DNA of 46,143 nt from Microcaldota archaeon. Its GTDB lineage: Archaea; Micrarchaeota; Micrarchaeia; Anstonellales; Bilamarchaeaceae. Within the stretch, counting starts at the first letter, position 1; each line of letters starts with the position of its first letter. Below the pieces are notes generated by a model. That model searched no databases and had not been told where the DNA came from. It worked only from the letters and a program-made list of their open reading frames with translations. Both the position numbers and the translations under genes were made by a program. The stretch spans positions 1 to 46,143 of the forward strand of contig JAUWMC010000004.1 in assembly GCA_030613375.1 (NCBI GenBank), written 5' to 3'. Below, in pieces: positions 27,232 through 35,232 of this stretch.

Positions 27232-28872
27232 ATGAAAAAAGAGATGTATGCAATCAAGCTAATTGCCTTAGCCATATTCATCTCTTCGATTGTGAACTGC
27301 ATTAGTTTCTTGCAGATAACAAATGGCCCTCCTGGACACATCATCTACAATGATTTGGACATTACAACCACTACTCAGATATATGCGTCAGCAACCATCA
27401 CTGAAAACGCCATCGATAGCCCTGTTAAATCCTGTACGTTCTACCTAGATGGAGAAGAACATGCAACATCTGAACCCACTTATTATAATGAACACACAAA
27501 ATTATGCAGATTAGATGAGGGGATTCTCCTGCCTGCAGGATACCACACCATGAGGATATCTTTTGATGGTGGAAATACCATTCATGACCCAAAAATCATC
27601 TTCGTATATTCTCACAACAAAGAAACAGACCTTTCAGTCATACAAGAGAACATATCTCCTCATGGAACTGATTCGGATGCATATGATGGAATCCCATTCG
27701 TGATGAATTATAGAATTTCAGATGCTAGTGGAATAATCCAGGATTTGGAATATTACGTAACCTGGCATGTTGATGGGAAGGAATATGCAAGGCAGAGAGT
27801 TTTGCAGAAACGCCCAAGGGACCACCTAGTAGCCCAAGAGTTTTTGTTGGAAGGGGGAGTGCACACGATTTCAATCAGCATTGATGTGGAAAATGCCCTG
27901 CATGAATCAAACGAGAACAATAATGAACACAGCATGGAAATAAACGTATTTGAAAAACACCCCGGAAAAAAGATCTCCATCAGCATGATTGACCCCTTTC
28001 GTTTGAAACGCCCTTACCCCTACATTGCAAGATATCATGCTACATATTACGTGGCCAACATTGGGGAAGATGACATTGCAGGCCCGCTTACAATCAGAAT
28101 AATTAACTCTGGAGAAGAATCCAATATTACCATACCGTCATTAAACTCCGGAGAAGTGCTTGCATTTCCGGTTTCGTGTTCGGAGAAGGGGCGCAGCCCA
28201 TGTGCGCAAACAGTTGAGATAACGCCAGAAATCTCTGCCGAATCATTCTGGGAGATATATTCTAATAAACAAGGTAGCCTTTATGGATTTGTCTTACTTA
28301 ACTCAAATGACCCTACTGCAACCATTGAAGCACTATCATTTCCATCAAAAATTTGCAGCAATAGTCCATTCAAAATGGAATATTATGTCACCAATGCTGC
28401 ATACTTATCTGATAAGCACTCTAGCAACACCCCGGAACTGACTACAGACGTATTGATAGATGGGAGGGAAATATATTCTGCTAGTTATTCACTAAATGGG
28501 GAAAAGAGACAATTATTTTCAACTCCGAAGATTAGCTTGGAAGAGGGGTGCCATAACTTTTATGTGACAGCTGATTCTGAAGATGCCCTAATATCCAATG
28601 GGCCAAAGGAGGAGATGTTTTATGGTGATGGGGAAAGATATGGGCTGATTTGTGCAGAAAACTGCCTCACAACCGAAGAGAATCTAGAAACGGTTGAAGA
28701 ACTAGATGCGGTGGAAACAATAGCTGAAGTTGCAGAATTTAAGGAAAACCAAACTATTGCGGAGCCTCCCGATGTAAACAAAATTGATGGGGAAAAGAGT
28801 GCGGAAGAAGAAAGCTGCCTGCCTGCGTTTGTGCTGCTGGTTGGCCTTGTTGGATTGGCTTTCAGGACATAG
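27232..28872 (+). CDS. Secreted CARDB-like multi-domain protein with C-terminal ESCLPAFVLL tail
   Basis: N-terminal signal peptide; repeated CARDB-like segments (VENALHESNENNNEHSMEINVF); acidic linker and EEESCLPAFVLLVGLVGLAFRT terminus. Confidence 0.7.
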   Translation: MKKEMYAIKLIALAIFISSIVNCISFLQITNGPPGHIIYNDLDITTTTQIYASATITENAIDSPVKSCTFYLDGEEHATSEPTYYNEHTKLCRLDEGILLPAGYHTMRISFDGGNTIHDPKIIFVYSHNKETDLSVIQENISPHGTDSDAYDGIPFVMNYRISDASGIIQDLEYYVTWHVDGKEYARQRVLQKRPRDHLVAQEFLLEGGVHTISISIDVENALHESNENNNEHSMEINVFEKHPGKKISISMIDPFRLKRPYPYIARYHATYYVANIGEDDIAGPLTIRIINSGEESNITIPSLNSGEVLAFPVSCSEKGRSPCAQTVEITPEISAESFWEIYSNKQGSLYGFVLLNSNDPTATIEALSFPSKICSNSPFKMEYYVTNAAYLSDKHSSNTPELTTDVLIDGREIYSASYSLNGEKRQLFSTPKISLEEGCHNFYVTADSEDALISNGPKEEMFYGDGERYGLICAENCLTTEENLETVEELDAVETIAEVAEFKENQTIAEPPDVNKIDGEKSAEEESCLPAFVLLVGLVGLAFRT

Positions 28873-28921
28873 AGAAATGGAAGGATGATTAGAATTCTAC
28901 TGGAAGCACTGGAAACCTGGA
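28872..28921 (+). repeat. R6: very degenerate tail/downstream remnant
   Basis: gaattctactggaagcactggaaacctgg vs R4 gaattatagtggaagcaccggaagcctgc. Confidence 0.4.
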
Positions 28922-29024
28922 GCTTCCGCTCAATTAAAAGGTGCGGGTTTGCAATCTAATTAGAAAGGGGTGTTTGGGAAAAACGAACGATCTGTTTAAA
29001 AATACTAAACAATATGTTTAGGAT

Positions 29025-29558
29025 ATGCGAACACTTATATCGAGCAAAAAGAGAAAAAAATTAATGCAATTAATACTGGAGAATCCGGAGAGAATTCCTG
29101 GGGTGCGGGAAGTGGCAAGGAAATCTGGGGTGAGCCCGGCATCTGCTTCCGTGCTCATGAACAGCCTGGGGAAGGACGAATTCATAAAGAAGGGGAAGCT
29201 GGACCTGGGAAACCCGGAGGTGAGGGCGCTCAAAACCCTCTTTAATGTGGAGAGGGCAGCGCCTGCGGTGGAAGTGCTTAGGAAAAAGATTCCTGGGGTG
29301 CAGGGAGTGGGAGTATTTGGGAGCTGGGCAAACGGAACCAACCTAAAAGACTCGGATATTGATGTATGGGTGAAGGTAGAGAAGGAGCCAGAAATGCTCA
29401 AGGCTGCGGAAGCGAGGAGGACGCTGGAAAAGAAACTGGGCGCAGGGGTGGACCTGGTGTTCCTGGATAAGAAAAGGGTGAAAGGGCACATGGAAAAGAA
29501 CCCGGTGTTTTACTTTTCGCTGCATTACTCAATTGTATTGTGGGGAGAGGGAGTATGA
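29025..29558 (+). CDS. HTH + minimal nucleotidyltransferase (MNT antitoxin)
   Basis: N-terminal HTH; GVFGSWANGTNLKDSDIDVWV = GS-x(n)-DxD of MNT. Confidence 0.88.
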   Translation: MRTLISSKKRKKLMQLILENPERIPGVREVARKSGVSPASASVLMNSLGKDEFIKKGKLDLGNPEVRALKTLFNVERAAPAVEVLRKKIPGVQGVGVFGSWANGTNLKDSDIDVWVKVEKEPEMLKAAEARRTLEKKLGAGVDLVFLDKKRVKGHMEKNPVFYFSLHYSIVLWGEGV

Positions 29559-29977
29559 TTACTCTTAAAGATTGCATTGAGCAGGGGATGATAAGGGAGA
29601 TTGCGCCTTCAATAGTGCAGGCAAAAAGCCAGATGGAAAAGGCGCAGGTGATGCTGGAAGAAGCGGAGAAGGCAGTGAAAAATGGGAGCCCGAACTCTGC
29701 GGTGCTTGCGGGGTACGCAGCGATGTTTGATGGGGCAATGGCGCTTTTGTTTAAGGATGGATATCGGGAAAGGAGCCATGCGTGTGTAGCAAGGTATTTG
29801 GAAGCGAATTATTCTGAGAAGCTGGGCATTTCTTTTGTGCATTTATTGGACGAATACCGGGAAAAGAGGCACAAGGTTTCGTATTCCTCTGAGTATTATC
29901 CTACTGTTGATGAGGCAAAAAACCTGGTGGAGTTTGCAGGAAAATTCCTGGAAAAAATAGAAAAATTGTTGGAGTAG
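29555..29977 (+). CDS. HEPN-domain toxin (MNT-HEPN pair)
   Basis: MITLKDCIEQGMIREI...AVLAGYAAMFDGAMALLFKDGYRERSH; ATGA overlap with MNT stop. Confidence 0.85.
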   Translation: MITLKDCIEQGMIREIAPSIVQAKSQMEKAQVMLEEAEKAVKNGSPNSAVLAGYAAMFDGAMALLFKDGYRERSHACVARYLEANYSEKLGISFVHLLDEYREKRHKVSYSSEYYPTVDEAKNLVEFAGKFLEKIEKLLE

Positions 29978-29986
29978 GGATTGAGC

Positions 29987-32440
29987 CTACTCAGTTACCA
30001 GGAAGCTCCACCAGGGCCTTTCTTCTCCAACTACCTCTTCGGTTTCCTTATCCACTACAGTATCTACTTCCATGTCCACTTCAATGAGCCAAAGAAGTTT
30101 TGCCTTCCTGGTTTTTCTTATCCTGTACGCAGGCTTGTCCTCCCAGGTAGTGTTCTGGAAGTCTTTCAGGCTCTCCCTAGACTCAACGAATTTCTGCGGA
30201 TCGAAACGCTTTCCCGCTAGGGTGTAAAGGGAGAAATGCGAAAGGGAAGCTGAAACCGTATTCAGATTGACATTTACAGTAGAGGGAATCATCTGCCAGC
30301 CCTCTCCGGCATTTGCAAAGATTGCAAGGTTTTCCTCCTGCATTCCACCAAGCTGGTTTTCATTGTACTTGAGGATTAATCTTGCGGGCTTGCTAAGCGT
30401 ACCTTCGCTTTCTACACTATACACATCCCCTATGGGGTCTATGCCGGAATAAGCATCAACAATCTGGATATTTATCTCCTTGTCCAAAGCAAATGCATCC
30501 GGAGGAATACGAAGGATTATCTGCCCCATATCTATAAGAGTTCCTTCTGGGCCCACATCCCGGAGTATGTTCATTACTTTGGCTAAACCTGCTTCGGTTG
30601 TTTCCGGCTGGATTCCTTTATCTGCCCAAACATTAGGCTCCTGGTATATGCCTGCTTCAGCTACACCAATATCTGTGCTGACATCATAGCAATTATCTAA
30701 AGTATTGTAGCCTTCAAGAGTATCCGTATTGTCTTCATCAAGTTCGTCTGCAAGCGTATCTATGATCTCCCCGGAATGTGCAACAAGAACGCAATCCTCA
30801 GGATCAAATACAGCGTTGAACTGCACATTTGGAACAGTAACGCTGTGCCCGGGAGCAAGGTATCCATACAAAACTACCTCTGCTGATTCCTCTTGGGGAG
30901 GGGTGTAGGGCATTGCAGTAAGGCCTGAGAATTTATTCCCCTCCTCAGAGAGTATGTTGTAAACCTGCTTGGATTTGCCGCCATTTCCAGGAACGGTTTC
31001 TACGGCCATTACAAGGGGTTCATCGGTTTCTTCCCCTTCTATGGTTACGATTTCCTGGGCCCAGTATACGGTAAACTCTGTGCCTGCGGGAATATTTTCG
31101 GTCCCTTCATTTACAATCGTGGTTGCAATATCAAAGGTTAGCATGGTTTTGCCACCTGAGAGTGTGGTTTCAGTATAAGTGGGGCTTCCGTATTCCAAGT
31201 AAAGAACTAAATCCGGCTTGTCGCAAACATCCCCAACTCCATCATTATCAGCATCTTCCTGGTAGGGATTGGAAATGTAGGGGCAGTTGTCTGCGCCATC
31301 ATACCAACCATCATCATCATAATCATAGAAGGTTGCAACAAAACACTCTCCATCCTGCAAAGAAAGATACTCTGTGGGCCCCCAGGTATCAAAATCGCGC
31401 ATCAGGCGCGCATCCGGGTAGAAATATGAGGTAGCTACGCCATCATCATCCCCTGGATAATGGAACTCAGTTCCATCAAGCAGCCATCCATTACATTCAT
31501 TATCATAATCATAGGAATCGGGAACGATTGTGTAAAGATTGTAGTTAATCCATGCAGCAGGCCTTGTATAATGGCCTAGAGTAAGCAAAGCATTGTTCTC
31601 ATAGGACTGGTCACTTGCATATGTGTTGAGATAACTTGTGCTGAAATTTCCTCCTCCCCAATTTGGCTGAATAATTAGGTTTTTCCTCCCATCGAATCCA
31701 TCGTAACCAACAACAATAGCATAATGATTTGCATACAGGTAGCCATCGCTTTCTTTGTCCCCATCTGCCCTGTATAGATAGACTAAAGGCCTTCCATGGT
31801 CAATTTCATTCGTTACAAGGTCCCAAATGTCATTAACATCAGAATTCTCAGTTATTTTGTATTTAGTAACAGTAAAATCAACTGAAGAATATTCATTAAA
31901 CCAAACATCTAATCCGCTTTTGAATTTGTCCGGAAGCACTGCAGTTTGCCCGCATCCGGTTATCCTGTCCATATATCTGCCGCGGCCGAGCTCTACAATA
32001 GTATCTTCAGGAAGGCCATCAGAATTTACTCCTCCAAACATAAGGCCTTCGATTCCTCTGCGCTCCCACCAACCCAAAATTGAAGCGCCTGCAGCCGGAC
32101 CGCAGCCTGTAGGGAATCCATCTCCTCCACATGCGCCCCGTATGTACATATCAGGCTGGTAATACGCAGGAACTCCGGAAATAATTGCCCTTTCCCCATA
32201 AGTATATGTTTCCGGGCCAACAGTGCTCTCTGGGCCCACTTCAACCATCTCAGCCGGAGAATCAGGAAGAATCTTTCCTGTATCATTAAGGTCATCATCC
32301 GGATCAAAAGGATCTAAATACTCATCAGAAGATTGAGTCTCCTGGGGGTCGAGCGGGCCAAGCCCATCATCATCCATTTTGGCAAAAGAAAAAGTTGCCA
32401 GCAAAATGCAGAACACAAGCATTACTCTTGAGAATAACAT
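29987..32440 (-). CDS. Secreted C39-like cysteine peptidase with thrombospondin type 3-like repeat and ZU5-like domain
   Basis: Signal peptide; TGCGPAAGASILGWW, YANHYAIVVGYDG, IIQPNWGG (C39-like triad regions); DNCPYISNPYQEDADNDGVGDVCD; MGQIILRIPPDAFALDKEINIQI. Confidence 0.8.
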   Translation of the reverse strand: MLFSRVMLVFCILLATFSFAKMDDDGLGPLDPQETQSSDEYLDPFDPDDDLNDTGKILPDSPAEMVEVGPESTVGPETYTYGERAIISGVPAYYQPDMYIRGACGGDGFPTGCGPAAGASILGWWERRGIEGLMFGGVNSDGLPEDTIVELGRGRYMDRITGCGQTAVLPDKFKSGLDVWFNEYSSVDFTVTKYKITENSDVNDIWDLVTNEIDHGRPLVYLYRADGDKESDGYLYANHYAIVVGYDGFDGRKNLIIQPNWGGGNFSTSYLNTYASDQSYENNALLTLGHYTRPAAWINYNLYTIVPDSYDYDNECNGWLLDGTEFHYPGDDDGVATSYFYPDARLMRDFDTWGPTEYLSLQDGECFVATFYDYDDDGWYDGADNCPYISNPYQEDADNDGVGDVCDKPDLVLYLEYGSPTYTETTLSGGKTMLTFDIATTIVNEGTENIPAGTEFTVYWAQEIVTIEGEETDEPLVMAVETVPGNGGKSKQVYNILSEEGNKFSGLTAMPYTPPQEESAEVVLYGYLAPGHSVTVPNVQFNAVFDPEDCVLVAHSGEIIDTLADELDEDNTDTLEGYNTLDNCYDVSTDIGVAEAGIYQEPNVWADKGIQPETTEAGLAKVMNILRDVGPEGTLIDMGQIILRIPPDAFALDKEINIQIVDAYSGIDPIGDVYSVESEGTLSKPARLILKYNENQLGGMQEENLAIFANAGEGWQMIPSTVNVNLNTVSASLSHFSLYTLAGKRFDPQKFVESRESLKDFQNTTWEDKPAYRIRKTRKAKLLWLIEVDMEVDTVVDKETEEVVGEERPWWSFLVTE

Positions 32441-32507
32441 GGGAATAGCTCAAAGGCAATAATTATAATTCTGAGCATAAAGTCCTGGAGAAAGGGAAAA
32501 ATGAAAA

Positions 32508-32663
32508 TTACTGCGCACCAATCTTTTTCCTCAATTCCGCAATCTCCTCATGAAGCTTCCGATCTTTCTTAATCGGATCGAATTTTGCTTTCTTTTCAAG
32601 CTCTTCCAGCCTTGATTTTAAATTGGCTTTTTTCTTTCCCAAATCTTTTTTGCTTAAACCCAT
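32508..32663 (-). CDS. Small coiled-coil protein
   Basis: MGLSKKDLGKKKANLKSRLEELEKKAKFDPIKKDRKLHEEIAELRKKIGAQ. Confidence 0.5.
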   Translation of the reverse strand: MGLSKKDLGKKKANLKSRLEELEKKAKFDPIKKDRKLHEEIAELRKKIGAQ

Positions 32664-32749
32664 ATGCTCACCGGATATTAACAGATTAGAAGAGCAATTA
32701 TTTATATGCAAGTATGGGGGAAAATGCAGAAAACATCGCTTAATTCAGC

Positions 32750-33796
32750 CTAATTCCATTTTTGCTTTAACATTCTTTTTATTAGTTCTTTCGATAAATT
32801 AAAGCTTTTTGCCTTGGGAAAACCCGGAAAAGAATTGACTTCTATAACTGTTGCCTTATTGCTTCCCTTGGAAAACATCACATCAATGCCTGCGAAACCT
32901 AATCCCATTGCCTTTGCAGCATTTAGCGATGTTTGTATTGCATCATCCAATAGTCCGTGGGGAAGACCATGGATAAACTGCGGGTCCTCACCCCGGGCCC
33001 CCTGTGAGATATTCATTGTGAGTAAATTAGGGTCATTGCTCCTTGGATAGATATGTAGTACCTCCCCAAAAGCAACATATATCCTCAAATCCCATAATCT
33101 GCCCTCAACTAAAAAAGGCTCTATGGCATCTTCAATTATTACGTCCTGGGTTAGCAGTTCCTGAAGGAAATCATCTTTACCGGTCATGTCTGTGAACTCC
33201 CAACCGCGATCTGATTTTTTGCTTATTATCTGGCCACTTTTAAATCGGAAGTTGGTAAGCCACTTATTTGTTTCAAAATAGCTTATTCCCTTGCCCATTG
33301 AACCATACCTTACTTTTATGAAAAGTTTTTCACCATTATCTAGCATATCTTGTACTTTCTTGTAGTCTCTGATGGAATAAGTGTTTGGGACTGCAATACC
33401 AGCTTTGGCTAAAATTGTATTAGTAAGCTGCTTATCCCTCTCCAAATAAATTTTGTCAGGATGATTAATGAAGTGGATTTTTTTATTTTTATAAAAAGAA
33501 GTTAATCTGTTATCAATATCTTCCCAAAATTTCTTGAATTTGGAAAAATATCTATAGTTTCCGTAGGTATCCTTGCTTTCTGCTGTTTCGATATATTTTT
33601 CCCAATAATCAAAGGGGAAAAAAAGAAGTATTGTCAGTTCATCTGTTTCTACTTCTGGAAGTTCACCCCTGAATACCGAATCATAATTTGCTGTTTTGAA
33701 AGAAATTCCCTCTCTTCCGAGAAAGTTTTGCTGTTTAATGAATTTGTTGAAAGAATCGAAGTCTTTCTCATCACCAATCGCCAAAAGTGTTTTCAT
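32750..33796 (-). CDS. ATP-grasp (RimK-like) ligase
   Basis: KAGIAVPNTYSI, LFIKVRYGSMGKGI, VEGRLWDLRIYVAFGEVLHIYPR, GFAGIDVMFSK...VIEVNSFPGF. Confidence 0.85.
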   Translation of the reverse strand: MKTLLAIGDEKDFDSFNKFIKQQNFLGREGISFKTANYDSVFRGELPEVETDELTILLFFPFDYWEKYIETAESKDTYGNYRYFSKFKKFWEDIDNRLTSFYKNKKIHFINHPDKIYLERDKQLTNTILAKAGIAVPNTYSIRDYKKVQDMLDNGEKLFIKVRYGSMGKGISYFETNKWLTNFRFKSGQIISKKSDRGWEFTDMTGKDDFLQELLTQDVIIEDAIEPFLVEGRLWDLRIYVAFGEVLHIYPRSNDPNLLTMNISQGARGEDPQFIHGLPHGLLDDAIQTSLNAAKAMGLGFAGIDVMFSKGSNKATVIEVNSFPGFPKAKSFNLSKELIKRMLKQKWN

Positions 33797-33891
33797 AAAT
33801 ATCCCTGGATAATAAGCAAATATGGAAACTTGTTCTCACTATGGCTTTATATACAGAAATAAAGCCCTGGAGAAAGGGGAAAACTAATGAA

Positions 33892-35058
33892 TTAGTTCCT
33901 GGGCCTTCTTGGGCGCCTGGACTGAGAACCTCTGCCTTTGCGACCAGATCTTCCTTGAGGCTTCGGGCCTCCACGGCCTCCACGCTTGCCTTTCCAGCTA
34001 GAATGGTTTGGTTTTCTCGGCTCATCGTCCGAAATGAAATTGATTACTTTTCCTTCGGCTCCCATGCGCCCGGTTCTCCCAACTCTATGAAGATGAGTTT
34101 CCTTGTTTTCAGCCTTATCAAAATTTACAATGAGGTCTACGTTTTCTATATGTAACCCGCGGGAAGCAACATTGGTTGCAACCAGTATATTGATGGATCC
34201 GTCCTTAAATCCGGAAATAACCTTGTTGCGTCTACATTGCTCCATATCTCCCTGGAGCATGCCTACACCTTCTATATTTCTTTGCTTAAGCTTTGCCTTC
34301 AGCCTGAGTACGCCTCTTTTGGTTCTCATGAAAATAAGGGTTTTTACTCCGCGGTGGGAATCAAGTATCCTATGTAAAGTGGAAACCTTATCTACGTGCG
34401 AAAGCTCGATTTGCTCTTCATTTATTGTAGAAACAACCTTCATCTCCCCAACTTCAATAAACTCGGAATCAGGCATATATTTGGAAATTATGTTCTTTAC
34501 TCCCTTGTCTACGGTTGCTGAAAAAAGAAGTGTTACGTGCTTGGAAGGAAGATGTGAAAGAATAGTCAGCACTTCCTTCTGGAATCCGATATCTAACATA
34601 TGATCTGCTTCATCCAAAACGATTAGGTTGAAGCTGGAAAGATGGATTTTTCTCCTTTTGCATAGATCCTGTAATCTTCCCGGGGTTGCAACAAGAATAT
34701 TGTATTTCTTTTCAAGTTCCCTCAACTGGATGTTTATTTTCTGCCCTCCATATACTGCACAGGTCTTTAGGCCATGTTTTTCTCCAAGTTCTTGTATTTC
34801 CGTAGATACCTGCATTGCAAGTTCTCTTGTGGGAGTTAGCACAAGGGCTTTAGAGGTTTTGCCTGAGGCAATACGTTCAACTATGCCAATTCCAAAAGCA
34901 GCGGTTTTTCCGGTTCCGGTCTGGCTTCGTACAACTAAGTTAGCTCCGGCAAGTATTTTGGGGATAGCTTTTTCCTGCACTTCCGTAGGCTGAGTATAGC
35001 CGCACGCATCTATTGCTTTCAGGGTTTTGCCTGAAAGTCCTAAATCTATAAATTTCAT
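33892..35058 (-). CDS. DEAD-box RNA helicase with RG-rich C-terminal tail
   Basis: SQTGTGKTAAF, PTRELAMQ, VLDEADHMLD, SAT, HRVGRTGRMG; C-terminal KRGGRGGPKPQGRSGRKGRGSQSRRPRRPRN. Confidence 0.95.
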   Translation of the reverse strand: MKFIDLGLSGKTLKAIDACGYTQPTEVQEKAIPKILAGANLVVRSQTGTGKTAAFGIGIVERIASGKTSKALVLTPTRELAMQVSTEIQELGEKHGLKTCAVYGGQKINIQLRELEKKYNILVATPGRLQDLCKRRKIHLSSFNLIVLDEADHMLDIGFQKEVLTILSHLPSKHVTLLFSATVDKGVKNIISKYMPDSEFIEVGEMKVVSTINEEQIELSHVDKVSTLHRILDSHRGVKTLIFMRTKRGVLRLKAKLKQRNIEGVGMLQGDMEQCRRNKVISGFKDGSINILVATNVASRGLHIENVDLIVNFDKAENKETHLHRVGRTGRMGAEGKVINFISDDEPRKPNHSSWKGKRGGRGGPKPQGRSGRKGRGSQSRRPRRPRN

Positions 35059-35232
35059 TAGCTCACTTTTTTTGAAAGATTACTTCACCTTCTTTCTAAG
35101 TATTGGTTATTAAAGCAGGTGTTCATACAAATTGTGATTAGATGTGTTTAAAAGAGTATTGTTTAGGTTATAGTGGTCATAGAATGTAGCCTTAAATTAC
35201 CTTCTATTGTAAATATACTGTGGGTAGAGGTT

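Noticed and set aside
20532-28921. Explanation of the tail repeats as an integron or transposon
   Set aside because: No integron integrase, transposase, terminal inverted repeats or target-site duplications seen; the repeats are coding 3' ends, so no named element class is claimed.
31123-31434. 103-aa plus-strand ORF (and other antisense ORFs such as 5307-5492, 16259-ish, 36259-36720)
   Set aside because: Lie antisense within well-supported coding genes, low-complexity or biased composition, no start context; treated as shadow ORFs.
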